DNA from: an uncultured Armatimonadota bacterium
GTDB lineage: Bacteria; Armatimonadota; Armatimonadia; Armatimonadales; Armatimonadaceae
DNA length: 64,000 nucleotides
NCBI GenBank assembly: GCA_903910385.1
Contig: CAIVZM010000018.1
Coordinates: forward strand, 186,001-250,000
Direction: 5' to 3'
Position 1 is the stretch's first letter. The number at the start of each line of letters is the position of its first letter. The notes beneath the pieces were generated by a model. That model was not told the origin of the DNA, searched no databases, and worked only from the letters and a program-made list of their open reading frames with translations. A program made the translations under genes and the position numbers. Positions 8,133 to 17,390 of the stretch are shown one piece after another.

Positions 8133-9752
8133 TTGTCAGGGGCTAACCCATCAAAAATCGAAAAATTTATGAATAAACAGGTCGCCTACTACTTTCTGGT
8201 AGGACTCTTCTCCGTGGTTTCCATTGTGGCGCTCGTAGCGTCCGCGCTTTTTCTGCGCGGGCGGCTCAATAAAACGCGTCACTATACCATTATATTTAAT
8301 AATGCCCTAGGCCTTCAGCAGGGTGAAAATGTCCAGATGTCCGGCGTCAAAATTGGAACCGTAGACACCGTCGGCTTACGTCCTGATCATAAGGCGATTG
8401 TTCAAATTGGCATCGAGGAAAAATTTATCGTACCCACCGGTTCGCAGTTCGCGGTGGCGTCCCCCCTGCTTTTCGGAACGCGATTTCTGAATGTGTTGCC
8501 AAACCCGAATCCTTCCGCGCCGCAAATGCCCAATGATTCCATCATAGTCGGCGTGGACAAGCAACCTATCGATGCAACCATAGATCAGGCGAATCGCCTC
8601 CTCAAGCAAGGGGAAACGTTTGCGAAAGAGAGCGAGGCGCTGGTTGTCACCCTGCGACGCAATATCGAAGACCCGGCGCGACAGAAGGCGCTGAATCGGA
8701 CTATCGACAACACGGCGCAAATCACCGACGATTTGAAACAGGTGACAAAGACCCTGCCTCAACTGCGCAGTCAGTTGGACGGGATTCTGGCGGACTTGAA
8801 GCAGACTACCGGAAGCGCAAAGAAAGCGGCGGGCGGAGTGGACCAGATTGTCGCGGATGCAAAGGGATTGACCCAAAACGCCAATTCCCTGATCACCGAT
8901 GTGCGCGGCGTGACAGGCGAGGGTAAGAAAATCGCTCAGAACGTCAATGCCACTATTAATGAGAACCGCAAGACGATCAAACAACTCATTGAGAGCGCCG
9001 ATGAGGCGGCGGCAGGCATCGCCGGATTGACGACTACGTTGAAGGATACCCTCAGCGACACCAAACTGCGGGACAATCTGAATAAAACGACCGGGAATCT
9101 TGCCGCCATAACCGCAAAGCTGGACGCCACCGCCGCAGACCTGAACAAGATCACCGGAGACCCGAAATTCGCTTCCGATATCCGTGATACAGTTGGCAAT
9201 ATTCGGGAAACGACCACCTCGCTACGGAACCTCCTTTCCCGTGTGGAAACGATTCGGATTCCCGGCGAACAACGCCCGCCCGCCCCGGAGACGACGCCTG
9301 CGAACGGTGGGGGAATGGCTCCTGCTCCCCCTCGTCCAGCTATAACCCTGCCTGAGTCAGGTTTTGCGTTCGACGCGATGTATGATACAAAGGGGGAGCG
9401 TTTTCAGTCGGACGCCCTGTATACCCTTTTTATGGGCAAGCGCGGGACGTTCTATCGGGTGGGCCTCGGCGACTTTACCTATGGCAACCGCCTGATGTTA
9501 GAACGTGGGCAGGCGGTTCCCGGCCCGGTTCCGTTTGATTATCGCTATGGAATCCTTTATGGAAAGCTGGGCGCAGGTCTGGATTTCCGAACGGGTTTTC
9601 TTGATTGGCGGGTGGATTTTTTCGATCCGAACCGCTTCACGACGAATGTTCGCCTCAAGGCTAACCTGAGTAAGAATGCCGCTATTATCGGCGGTATGGA
9701 CTCGGTGGGCCGCGAGAATAAAGCGATAATTGGTTTGCGCGTGAGACCATGA
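8133..9752 (+). CDS. mlaD: MlaD/MCE-family lipid transport protein with long helical tail and C-terminal beta domain
   Basis: Protein of 539 aa with one N-terminal membrane anchor (about 15-45), an MCE domain (about 50-140, with LQQGENVQMSGVKIGTV) and a long low-complexity helical region (about 150-400) rich in T, D, N and K that should form an extended coiled tube. After a Pro-rich linker, a C-terminal domain (about 415-539) shows alternating amphipathic strands and resembles outer-membrane-facing beta structure. This would span the periplasm to deliver lipids. The TTG at 8133 abuts the mlaF stop and follows AGAAG; an ATG at 8169 is the alternative start and would shorten the tail before the anchor. 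Confidence 0.9.
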   Translation: MSGANPSKIEKFMNKQVAYYFLVGLFSVVSIVALVASALFLRGRLNKTRHYTIIFNNALGLQQGENVQMSGVKIGTVDTVGLRPDHKAIVQIGIEEKFIVPTGSQFAVASPLLFGTRFLNVLPNPNPSAPQMPNDSIIVGVDKQPIDATIDQANRLLKQGETFAKESEALVVTLRRNIEDPARQKALNRTIDNTAQITDDLKQVTKTLPQLRSQLDGILADLKQTTGSAKKAAGGVDQIVADAKGLTQNANSLITDVRGVTGEGKKIAQNVNATINENRKTIKQLIESADEAAAGIAGLTTTLKDTLSDTKLRDNLNKTTGNLAAITAKLDATAADLNKITGDPKFASDIRDTVGNIRETTTSLRNLLSRVETIRIPGEQRPPAPETTPANGGGMAPAPPRPAITLPESGFAFDAMYDTKGERFQSDALYTLFMGKRGTFYRVGLGDFTYGNRLMLERGQAVPGPVPFDYRYGILYGKLGAGLDFRTGFLDWRVDFFDPNRFTTNVRLKANLSKNAAIIGGMDSVGRENKAIIGLRVRP

Positions 9753-9819
9753 GTCTGCACGGGCCGTTTTCTGGCCTGTAGCGCGTGACCGCCGAATAAT
9801 AAAGATAAGGTCAGGTTCG

Positions 9820-10269
9820 ATGAAAATCATTCTGCAACAAGATGTTGCCAAATTAGGAAAAGAGGGCGAGGTAGTCACCGTCGCCGATGGTTACGCCCGG
9901 AATTTCTTACTACCGCGCAATCTGGCGGTCACCGCTTCCGGCGGCGCGCTCAAGACGCATCAACGCCGCATCGCGGCGACCGAAGCGCGTGATTCGCAGA
10001 TCAAGGCACAGGCCGATAAGGATGCGGAGACGCTGAACGAAAAGACCGTCAAGATTGCGGCGCAATCCGGTTCCGGCGACCGACTTTACGGTTCCATTAC
10101 CACGCAGGATATCGCTGATGCAATCAAGCGTGACCTGGGCGTAGCGGTAGACAAGCGAAAAATCCATCTTGCCAACCCCATCAAAGCGCTCGGAACCTTT
10201 ACGGCCCCGATCAAATTACACAAGGACGTTTCCGTCGCAGTGACGGTTGAGGTCAACAAAGCGGCATAA
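9820..10269 (+). CDS. rplI: Ribosomal protein bL9
   Basis: Protein of 149 aa, the standard bL9 length. The N-terminal RNA-binding domain has VAKLGKEGEVVTVADGYARNFLLPR, split here as the KLGKEG and GYARNFLLPR blocks. A long connecting helix (about 45-75) and a C-terminal domain ending in VEV follow. bL9 binds 23S rRNA near the L1 stalk base. It is followed by dnaB, a common bacterial order (rplI-dnaB). A purine-rich Shine-Dalgarno-like AAGGTCAGG precedes the ATG. Confidence 0.97.
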   Translation: MKIILQQDVAKLGKEGEVVTVADGYARNFLLPRNLAVTASGGALKTHQRRIAATEARDSQIKAQADKDAETLNEKTVKIAAQSGSGDRLYGSITTQDIADAIKRDLGVAVDKRKIHLANPIKALGTFTAPIKLHKDVSVAVTVEVNKAA

Positions 10270-10351
10270 TTTACCCCTCGGTGAAAACGGCAGTCGGTTT
10301 CATCGAGGCGCTATTTATTTTCGACGTGCAGACGGCGAAACGGAGAACGCA

Positions 10352-11848
10352 GTGAATCGCTTCGGCGACATCGCAGGGCGCGGCGAAGGATCTTCGCCGC
10401 GCCGTCGTTTTTATAATGGACCGCGAGAAGGCGTCCCGGCAGGCGGGCGCGTCCCGCCGCATAGCATCGAGGCGGAAATGGCCGTCCTCGGCGCCATGAT
10501 GCTCGGTGATCGCACCGGGGTCGAACGCGCCCTCGAGATGCTGACCAAGGACGATTTTTATCGCGATGCCCATTCCCATATCTTCGACGCTATGGCGAAT
10601 CTGAACGCCAAAAGCGAACCTATCGATCTGATTACCCTCAAGGATGAACTTCAGAGTCGGGGAATCTTGCAACAGGTCGGCGATGTCGCCTACCTCATGC
10701 AACTCGGTGAAATCGAATTCACCACCGCAAACCTGAATTTCTATGCAAGGATCGTTCAGGAAAAAGGGGCGCTACGCCGTCTGATCGATGCCTGCTCACA
10801 AATCGCGGGCGATGCCTATAGCGAACCGGAAGAAGTCTCCGACCTTATGGAACAGGCGGAGCGATTGATTCTGGATGTCGCCCGTCAGAAAGACGCGAAA
10901 GGTTTTGCCGCCCTTCGCCCATTGCTCAACCAGATTTTCGATAAGGTGGATCACCTTTATAACGAAAAAGGCGCGGGAGTCACCGGTATCGATACTGGTT
11001 TTGTCGATCTCAACATGATGACCTCGGGTCTGCAAGGCGGCGATCTCTTTATTCTTGCCGCACGTCCTGCCATGGGGAAGACCAGTCTGGCGATGGGCAT
11101 CGGTCAAAACGCCGCGTTGATCGGTAAAACTGTGGCGGTATTCTCGCTGGAAATGAGCAAGGAGCAACTCGTCCAGCGTATGATCTGTTCCGAGGCGCGC
11201 GTGGATGCGCACCGGGTACGAACCGGTTTTCTCCGTGAGGACGACTGGTCGCGTCTGGCGGAAGCGGTACAACGGCTCTGGGACTGCAACCTGTTCATCG
11301 ATGATTCCACCGATATGACAGCGCTGGAAATGCGTGCCAAATGTCGCCGGTTGCACGCCGAACATGGCCTTGATCTGGTAGTAGTGGATTATCTGCAACT
11401 CATGCGAGGCGGCGGACGCAGTGAATCCAACCGCAACGAAGAGATCACCACTATCGCGCGCGGTCTGAAATCGCTTGCCCGTGAAATGAATGTTCCCGTG
11501 ATCGCCTTGTCCCAGTTGAGCCGTGCGGTCGAGCGTCGCGAGGACAAGCGGCCCATGCTTTCCGACCTTCGCGAATCCGGGTCTATCGAAGCGGAAGCGG
11601 ACCTGGTAACCTTCATTTATCGCCCCGCCTATTATGAACGTAAAGAGACCGTCAGCGCCGACAACAACGATGGCGACGACAATCAAAATCAGGGCGGCGG
11701 TAATGATGAGTTCGGCGGTGGGGAGGAAGCGGAGGTAATTATCGCTAAACATCGCAACGGGCCTGTCGGCACGGTAAAACTGGCATTCCTGCCCAAGTAT
11801 GCACGGTTTGATAATCTGGCGGAGTTCCGGGAGGACAACCCTTTTTGA
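10352..11848 (+). CDS. dnaB: Replicative DNA helicase DnaB
   Basis: Hexameric fork helicase of 498 aa. The N-terminal DnaB domain starts at PHSIEAEMAVLGAMM; the RecA-like domain holds Walker A (ARPAMGKTS) and the VVVDYLQLM Walker B block. A disordered Asn/Gly/Asp-rich insert lies near the C terminus, before EVIIAKHRNGP. The GTG at 10352 is preferred because GGAGA lies 5-6 nt upstream. The same frame is open back to an ATG at 10247, but that start overlaps rplI, and the extra 35 residues look non-conserved. The 82-bp rplI-dnaB gap shows no terminator, so co-transcription is likely. Confidence 0.95.
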   Translation: MNRFGDIAGRGEGSSPRRRFYNGPREGVPAGGRVPPHSIEAEMAVLGAMMLGDRTGVERALEMLTKDDFYRDAHSHIFDAMANLNAKSEPIDLITLKDELQSRGILQQVGDVAYLMQLGEIEFTTANLNFYARIVQEKGALRRLIDACSQIAGDAYSEPEEVSDLMEQAERLILDVARQKDAKGFAALRPLLNQIFDKVDHLYNEKGAGVTGIDTGFVDLNMMTSGLQGGDLFILAARPAMGKTSLAMGIGQNAALIGKTVAVFSLEMSKEQLVQRMICSEARVDAHRVRTGFLREDDWSRLAEAVQRLWDCNLFIDDSTDMTALEMRAKCRRLHAEHGLDLVVVDYLQLMRGGGRSESNRNEEITTIARGLKSLAREMNVPVIALSQLSRAVERREDKRPMLSDLRESGSIEAEADLVTFIYRPAYYERKETVSADNNDGDDNQNQGGGNDEFGGGEEAEVIIAKHRNGPVGTVKLAFLPKYARFDNLAEFREDNPF

Positions 11849-13122
11849 AAATTCTGGTTATTGGCGGCGGCGGACGCGAACATGCGATCTGCTGGAAATT
11901 ATCGCAAAGCAAGGCATTCCACAAAATCTACTGCGCTCCTGGTAATGCCGGGACGGCGCTGGTAGCAGAGAATGTCCCGATTTCCGCAACGGACATCGAA
12001 AAATTGCTCCTGTTTGCCGAACATCAGAATGTGGATTTAACGGTCGTGGGGCCGGAAAAGCCTTTAATCGCCGGAATCGTCGATGCATTTGAGGCGAAGG
12101 GACTCCGGATTTTTGGCCCTTCCCTTGAGCCGGCGATGCTGGAAGGCTCTAAATCGTATGCGAAAGAATTGATGCTAAGGGCGGGGATTCCCACAGCGCC
12201 CTTCCGGGTCTTTGATAATCCGGCGGAAGCGAGGGATTACCTACAGGCGCAAGCCTATCCCATTGTCATCAAGGCGGATGGCGAGGCGGCGGGCAAAGGC
12301 GTCATCATCGCAAAAGATTTTCCAGAAGCGGACGCCGCCATTCACTCGCTGATGGAAAAACGGATCTTCGGCGCGTCCGGCGACCGGGTGGTTATAGAAA
12401 AATGTATCTCCGGGCAAGAACTCAGTATCATGGCATTTGTCGATGGCGAGACGGTTCTGCCGATGGTGGCGGCGCAGGATCATAAACGCATCGGCGATGG
12501 TGATACCGGCCCCAATACCGGGGGGATGGGGGCGTATGCGCCCGTCCCGGCGGCGACTCCCGCCGTCCTGAAGTTCGTACAGGAAAAAATTCTCTATCCC
12601 GCCGTTTCCGCCGTGCGAGAAACGGGTATTCCGTATCGTGGAGTTCTCTATGCCGGAATCATGCTGACGGAAGACGGTCCCTACTGTATCGAATTCAATT
12701 GCCGATTTGGCGATCCGGAAACCGAGGTCGTGTTACCCCTGCTGGAAACAGACCTTGCCGAGATCCTGAATGCCGTCGTCGATGTCGAACTGGATAAAAT
12801 CCCGGTCACATTCAGCGACCGGTCTGCGGTCACGGTCGTTATGGCATCCGGCGGCTATCCCGGCGACTATGAAACGGGTAAACCGATCACCGGGCTGGAT
12901 GCGGCGGCGAAGTTGGACGCCGTCGCCGTTTTTCATGCCGGAACCGCTCACAATACGGACAACGAAGTCGTCACTTCCGGCGGCCGTGTCCTGACGATTA
13001 CCGCGACCGGGGAAACTTTTGAAGAGGCGCGAGAGCGATCCTACGCCGCAATTTCCCGCATTTCTTTCGAAGGAGCGCAATTCCGCACGGATATCGGACG
13101 CTGGGCGCTGGGCATCGTGTAG
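11845..13122 (+). CDS. purD: Phosphoribosylamine-glycine ligase
   Basis: ATP-grasp enzyme of 425 aa for step two of purine synthesis (phosphoribosylamine + glycine + ATP to GAR). It has the N-terminal MKILVIGGGGREHA motif, the KADGEAAGKGVI ATP-grasp loop, the GPNTGGMGAYAP signature and the RFGDPET metal-binding segment. The start is a TTG that overlaps the dnaB stop (TTGA), so translation is probably coupled. It is the only purine gene here. Confidence 0.96.
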   Translation: MKILVIGGGGREHAICWKLSQSKAFHKIYCAPGNAGTALVAENVPISATDIEKLLLFAEHQNVDLTVVGPEKPLIAGIVDAFEAKGLRIFGPSLEPAMLEGSKSYAKELMLRAGIPTAPFRVFDNPAEARDYLQAQAYPIVIKADGEAAGKGVIIAKDFPEADAAIHSLMEKRIFGASGDRVVIEKCISGQELSIMAFVDGETVLPMVAAQDHKRIGDGDTGPNTGGMGAYAPVPAATPAVLKFVQEKILYPAVSAVRETGIPYRGVLYAGIMLTEDGPYCIEFNCRFGDPETEVVLPLLETDLAEILNAVVDVELDKIPVTFSDRSAVTVVMASGGYPGDYETGKPITGLDAAAKLDAVAVFHAGTAHNTDNEVVTSGGRVLTITATGETFEEARERSYAAISRISFEGAQFRTDIGRWALGIV

Positions 13123-13189
13123 GCGTCTGACCTGGAGCGCACCTATCGCCTCTTGCCTTGCGGTTCCTGCCTCCGGTAAGATACTCGAA

Positions 13190-14734
13190 GTGAGTGAGCT
13201 TGAAGTAAAAGGGGAAATAATCGGCGACCGGGCGACAGGATATCCTCATCTGGCATTATGTGTGCTGGATGCTGTCTGGACGCCAGGGCTGCCCGCAGTA
13301 ACGGTACGCAATGTCGTCTCTCGTTACTGCGCCTTTGCGGAACTTCCCAACCCGTTTGCCGGGTCAGGTCTGATAGCGGAATCGCCTTCACCGGAACCGT
13401 TGCGCCGTTTCGTGGAAGCCATTGAGCGAGATGGAGCGGAGGGATTCGCCAGAGACGCCCTGCAAAACCGGCAGCGCACCCTCGGCGCCAATAGCATTTT
13501 GAAAGCGGAGGCTGCTTACCGTGTGGCGTCGCTTCTTCGGACTCACGGCGCTTCGTATCCTGCCGATGTCGTCGCGCTTCATGGACGATCAGATTTTGAG
13601 GAAGCGTTCCAGAGTATTCCGGGCCTCGGTTCCGCCGCTCTGACGCGACTGTACGCTCTCTGCGGCATCACGGATGTTGCTCCTGCTCCCATCAGCGGCG
13701 CGGTAGCGAAAAAGAAGCGACCTGAGACTAAAATTGTAGAAACTTCAGCGGGCGTCCTGTCCAATGAGACGCAACGCAAAAATCTAACGGAAATCCCCCC
13801 TCAGCGCGATATTGCTCCAGTGGAGCCGACCTCACAGTTTCTCGCTGAAATCGCTCTATCGGAACCGCCTTCCCCGGCAGTTCCCCATCATGCCCCAAAG
13901 GAAGTGCAGGAGATCGCTCCTTCTTCCGTTCCCTTTGCGCCGGTTGACGCGGTTCCGGTCTTGCCGCCTTTCCCTCTGACTTCACTTCCCGCGCCTGTGG
14001 GAGAATCGACGCCGGAATCAGGAGATTCCGAATTGGAGGTTGTGGAAGCGCGTTACAATGTCCGCATCGTGGAGATGCCGCTGGATGAACGTCCCCGGGA
14101 ACGCTTAGCACAGTACGGAGCGGAAGCGCTCGGTCATGCGGAATTGATCGCAATTCTCCTGCGCACCGGCACCGAAAAGTATAATGCCGTTCAGGTTGCG
14201 GAGCGTCTTCTGGCGGATTTTGACGGGTTACGCGGAGTCGCGCAGTTGACTATCGATGAGTTGAGCAAAGTTCACGGCATCGGTCTAGCAAAAGCGGCGC
14301 AAATCAAATCGGCGATCGAACTGGGACGGCGATTGGTGGCGGAAAGCCCGGATTCGCGCTATCGCATTCGCAGTCCTCAGGATGTATACAACCTTCTGGG
14401 GCCACGTTTACGTGATGAAAAACGTGAACATTTAATCGCTCTGCTACTGGATACCAAAGGCGGAGTCATCCGTCAGGAAACGATTTCGATCGGCGATTTG
14501 TCCTCGTCTATCGTCAACCCCCGTGAGGTGTACCGCCCTGCCGTGCGCCATGCCGCCAATTCTCTGATTGTAGCTCATAATCACCCGTCGGGAGACCCTA
14601 CTCCCTCGCCGGAAGATGTTTCGGTAACACGCCTGCTTCTGGAAGCGGGCAAGTTGCTGAGTATCGAACTGCTGGATCATGTGATTCTGGGGGACAACCG
14701 TTTTCAATCACTGAAAGAAAAGAATCTAATATGA
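13190..14734 (+). CDS. radC: RadC-type JAB-domain protein fused to an N-terminal HhH/EndoIII-like domain
   Basis: Protein of about 514 aa in three parts. Residues 1-165 resemble the helical HhH-GPD (endonuclease III-like) fold: a VLDAVW...VVSRYCAF helix, LKAEAAYRVASLLRTHG, then a helix-hairpin-helix IPGLGSAALTRLYALCGI. Residues 170-280 are a Pro/Ala-rich linker. Residues 285-514 are RadC: a UPF0758 N-terminal domain with a second HhH (KVHGIGLAKAAQIK) and a JAB metalloprotease-like site HNHPSGDPTPSPED. RadC function is unsettled. The GTG start at 13190 is a guess based on position after purD; the frame is open into purD. The stop overlaps nagZ (ATGA). Confidence 0.82.
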   Translation: MSELEVKGEIIGDRATGYPHLALCVLDAVWTPGLPAVTVRNVVSRYCAFAELPNPFAGSGLIAESPSPEPLRRFVEAIERDGAEGFARDALQNRQRTLGANSILKAEAAYRVASLLRTHGASYPADVVALHGRSDFEEAFQSIPGLGSAALTRLYALCGITDVAPAPISGAVAKKKRPETKIVETSAGVLSNETQRKNLTEIPPQRDIAPVEPTSQFLAEIALSEPPSPAVPHHAPKEVQEIAPSSVPFAPVDAVPVLPPFPLTSLPAPVGESTPESGDSELEVVEARYNVRIVEMPLDERPRERLAQYGAEALGHAELIAILLRTGTEKYNAVQVAERLLADFDGLRGVAQLTIDELSKVHGIGLAKAAQIKSAIELGRRLVAESPDSRYRIRSPQDVYNLLGPRLRDEKREHLIALLLDTKGGVIRQETISIGDLSSSIVNPREVYRPAVRHAANSLIVAHNHPSGDPTPSPEDVSVTRLLLEAGKLLSIELLDHVILGDNRFQSLKEKNLI

Positions 14735-15918
14735 CGTCTGTTACAAGGAATCGCTCGATTCCAGAAGTCCCGGACCTGACACTGGAAGAAAAAATCGGTC
14801 AGATGCTGTGCCTGGGTTGGAGCGCCCCGGACTGCCTCCTCCAAATGAATGAGCAGGCGCGGGAGTGCATCGCCGAAATGAAGGCGGGCGGCATGATCAT
14901 CATGAGCAGGAACGTTTCCCACAATCAACAACCTCTGCCGCCTGTTGACTCCGAAGCGGTATCCAATATGCTCCATGAGATGCAATCGGCGGCGGAGATT
15001 CCTCTATTTATAGCTACCGATCAGGAAGGGGGACGCGTCGCCCGATTCGGGGCGGCTCCCTTCACCCGGATGCCGTCGGCGTTGACTATCGGTCAACGGG
15101 GTGACGAAGAACTGGCGTATCAAGCGGCGTTTGTCACGGCACAGGAACTGGCTTCCGTTGGCGTCAACTGGAATTTCGCTCCCACTGCGGATATCAATTC
15201 CAACCCGGCGAATCCGGTCATCGGCGACCGCTCTTTTGGCGCAACGGCGACAGTCGTCGATCCGATGGTCAGAGCGCAGGTGAAGGGTTATCAGGACGGC
15301 GGCATTCTCGCCTGCGCCAAACACTTTCCCGGTCATGGCGATACTTCGCAGGATTCTCATTTTGATCTGCCGACGCTTCCCTTCGGCAGTGAAATTATGC
15401 AGGAGCGTGAACTTGTCCCCTTCATCGGCGCGATTCAGGCGGGCGTCGGGGCGATTATGACCGCACATATTCTGTTCCCGGCGCTGGATGCGGAATTTCC
15501 CGCGACGCTATCCCATCCCATCCTTACCGGACTATTGCGCGAAAAACTGGGATTCGAGGGATTGATCGTTACTGACTGCCTGGAGATGAAGGCAATTGCA
15601 GACCACTGGGGAACCGCCCGCGCCGCTGTCCTCGCGGCAAAAGCCGGAGCGGACGTTCTACTAATCTGTCATACCCTCGCCCGTCAACACGAGACGCGAG
15701 ACGCCTTGCTGGCGGCGGCGCGTTCCGGGGAATTACCCGAAGCGCAGATCGACGACTCGGTCACACGGATTCTCGCCGCCAAGCGGCGCCTTGCCTCTGT
15801 CTCGCCGCCGTCTCTGTCATGGCTTCAGTCCCCGGAACGCGACGCATTACGTGACGCCTTCGAAACTCCCGCCAATACACTCCCTACCACACTGGGGGAA
15901 TCAGTTCCGGGCGTATAG
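14731..15918 (+). CDS. nagZ: Beta-N-acetylhexosaminidase, GH3 NagZ type
   Basis: GH3 enzyme of 395 aa. It carries the NagZ signature KHFPGHGDTSQDSH (about 197-210), with its Asp-His dyad, and a nucleophile aspartate in IVTDCLEMKAI (about 280). NagZ removes GlcNAc from muropeptides during peptidoglycan recycling. There is no signal peptide, which fits a cytoplasmic enzyme. The C-terminal 25 residues (SPPSLSW onward) are poorly conserved. The ATG overlaps the radC-like stop by 4 nt. A perfect 11-bp hairpin follows immediately. Confidence 0.93.
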   Translation: MTSVTRNRSIPEVPDLTLEEKIGQMLCLGWSAPDCLLQMNEQARECIAEMKAGGMIIMSRNVSHNQQPLPPVDSEAVSNMLHEMQSAAEIPLFIATDQEGGRVARFGAAPFTRMPSALTIGQRGDEELAYQAAFVTAQELASVGVNWNFAPTADINSNPANPVIGDRSFGATATVVDPMVRAQVKGYQDGGILACAKHFPGHGDTSQDSHFDLPTLPFGSEIMQERELVPFIGAIQAGVGAIMTAHILFPALDAEFPATLSHPILTGLLREKLGFEGLIVTDCLEMKAIADHWGTARAAVLAAKAGADVLLICHTLARQHETRDALLAAARSGELPEAQIDDSVTRILAAKRRLASVSPPSLSWLQSPERDALRDAFETPANTLPTTLGESVPGV

Positions 15919-15920
15919 TA

Positions 15921-15946
15921 ACGAGCGGGCGGCATCGCCCGCTCGT
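15921..15946. terminator. Perfect hairpin between convergent nagZ and pilin-like gene
   Basis: ACGAGCGGGCG and CGCCCGCTCGT form an 11-bp stem with a GCAT loop, 2 bp after the nagZ stop and 9 bp before the end of the convergent gene. There is no T-run on either side. It is probably a bidirectional terminator or mRNA 3'-end stabiliser. Confidence 0.7.
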
Positions 15947-15955
15947 CACTGTACC

Positions 15956-16684
15956 TCAGGGGCGTTGAGGATCGTATTTGTCTATCGCTGGCGGTTCACC
16001 GGCTTTTTGTTGCCAGGTCGCGGCAAATTTCAGCCATTTAGCGTGACCGTCGGCGAAGGCGTAGTTGGAGCCCTCGGTGTGGCGGCGAATCGCCACCTGC
16101 TTCGGTTCGGCCTTGTCGGCGTCCCATTGCTCTTCCCTACCGTTGGGGTCGTTGACCTTTGGCGGGTTTCCCCACATCATCGGCATAAAATGGTCTTCCG
16201 TTACCGGGTCGGCGAGTTCCGCAACCAGGATACAATCCGCCGGATACATAATTCCCGCCATCGAAAGACCGAAATACGGGGCATGGTTGGGCGTGAAGTA
16301 GGCATTCAGACCGTAAGAGGTGGTGCGAAGTTCTTCCTTATCGTTCCATGCGGCGCTGCTATCGGACGGGCAGCGGTGCAACAATCGGGACTTGACATAA
16401 GGTTGGACGCTGTCCACCCAGCTTTGAGCGTCCCCTTCGGCATCCGCGTCATTGACATGACCGAACGGGTAGCGTTCATCATTGTCCTGCGCGTACATCA
16501 TCAACGCCAGCCCCAACTGCTTATCGTTGGACAGGCAGGAGATCGAGCGGGCTTTCTCTCTTGCCTGCGCGAAGACCGGAAACAGGATGGCGGCGAGTAT
16601 CGCTATTATGGCGATGACGACGAGGAGTTCGATCAGCGTAAATGCTTTACGCGAGGTAAACGCCCGATTTTTCGGCGTAAACAT
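15956..16684 (-). CDS. Pilin-like secreted protein, DUF1559/H-x9-DG type
   Basis: Protein of 242 aa from the ATG at 16684, which follows AAAGGA. The prepilin leader is cleaved before FTLIELLVV (the F is residue +1, about 15), followed by a hydrophobic helix and the [13 protein letters not shown] junction characteristic of Armatimonadota. The globular domain has [13 protein letters not shown] and two cysteines. The C-terminal H-x9-DG motif ([15 protein letters not shown]) is present. Such proteins are pseudopilins or cell-surface proteins processed by a prepilin peptidase; their cargo role is unknown. No pilus assembly genes lie nearby. An in-frame extension upstream of the ATG (39 codons) lacks leader features and was dropped. 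Confidence 0.9.
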   Translation of the reverse strand: MFTPKNRAFTSRKAFTLIELLVVIAIIAILAAILFPVFAQAREKARSISCLSNDKQLGLALMMYAQDNDERYPFGHVNDADAEGDAQSWVDSVQPYVKSRLLHRCPSDSSAAWNDKEELRTTSYGLNAYFTPNHAPYFGLSMAGIMYPADCILVAELADPVTEDHFMPMMWGNPPKVNDPNGREEQWDADKAEPKQVAIRRHTEGSNYAFADGHAKWLKFAATWQQKAGEPPAIDKYDPQRP

Positions 16685-16797
16685 GGTTGTTTCGTTCCTT
16701 TGATTCTGAGACAAGGGCGTGACGACACGAACGGCGTGACAAAACGCGCAACGTGGCGACGCCCGAACAACGACGAGGTTCTGTATTCGCAGTTGGC

Positions 16798-17214
16798 TCA
16801 AAGGGAACGAGGGGGTTGTAACGTAGGTTCGGGCATTCGCCCACTCCCGTCAAAACGGAGGGCGGACAGAGTACTGTCGTGAGGAAGCGACGGCAGGGCG
16901 ATACTAATCGTCAGGGAAGCGCACGTCGCACGGGGCGATTGCTCCGTCACTTGCAAAATATCCTGTGGCGTGTCGCAGACCGCTTTGAAAACCTTACAGT
17001 CCGCTCTGCTGTCCGCCTTTATACAACAGCATTTCTTGCGGTTGTTCAGTCCCGAACAGTTTTTGCACAGACAGGATCGCGAATGTGTCGTCTGCTGTAG
17101 AGACGACGCAAAGCCTAGCAAAACAGGAGTGGTATCGAACAACCCCTGAAACGTCAGAATCAACAGGATTCCGAGAGGCAAAGCGAAGTTTCGGCGCAGA
17201 GCGGCAAGAGACAT
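16798..17214 (-). CDS. Small cysteine-rich protein with N-terminal signal/membrane segment, unknown function
   Basis: Open frame of 138 aa from ATG at 17214 (an ATG at 17226 is also in frame). A basic start is followed by a hydrophobic segment (about 10-35). The middle is cysteine rich: SCLCKNC, KKCCCIK, then single cysteines at spacing that could bind a metal or form disulfides. The C-terminal third is proline/serine rich. No family recognised. It lies 113 bp upstream of, and on the same strand as, the pilin-like gene, with a TATAAT promoter element further upstream at 17269, so it may head the same transcript. The evidence that it is translated is its organised cysteine pattern and signal-like start; it could be spurious. 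Confidence 0.45.
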   Translation of the reverse strand: MSLAALRRNFALPLGILLILTFQGLFDTTPVLLGFASSLQQTTHSRSCLCKNCSGLNNRKKCCCIKADSRADCKVFKAVCDTPQDILQVTEQSPRATCASLTISIALPSLPHDSTLSALRFDGSGRMPEPTLQPPRSL

Positions 17215-17268
17215 TGCATTGATCAAATTGTGACGAAGCGGAAATCGTCCGATAAAGGATTCACCACG

Positions 17269-17297
17269 ATTATACTCTATGATTCCATGAATAGTAA
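17269..17297 (-). promoter_or_regulatory. Candidate promoter for the cysteine-rich/pilin-like pair
   Basis: On the minus strand TATAAT (17269-17274) is preceded after 17 bp by TTACTA (17292-17297). Transcription would start about 45-50 nt before the ATG at 17214. The -10 is a perfect consensus; the -35 is weak. Confidence 0.5.
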
Positions 17298-17390
17298 GCC
17301 AGATGCGCTAATTAAATTGATAGATATTATACATTAACGTGGAACTAACTTTCCACTCACTGCGCTATTCCCCCGGGATTTTGGATACTT

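Noticed and set aside
10247-10351. Upstream ATG that would lengthen DnaB by 35 residues
   Set aside because: It overlaps rplI, the extra residues do not look like DnaB, and GTG 10352 has a good Shine-Dalgarno.
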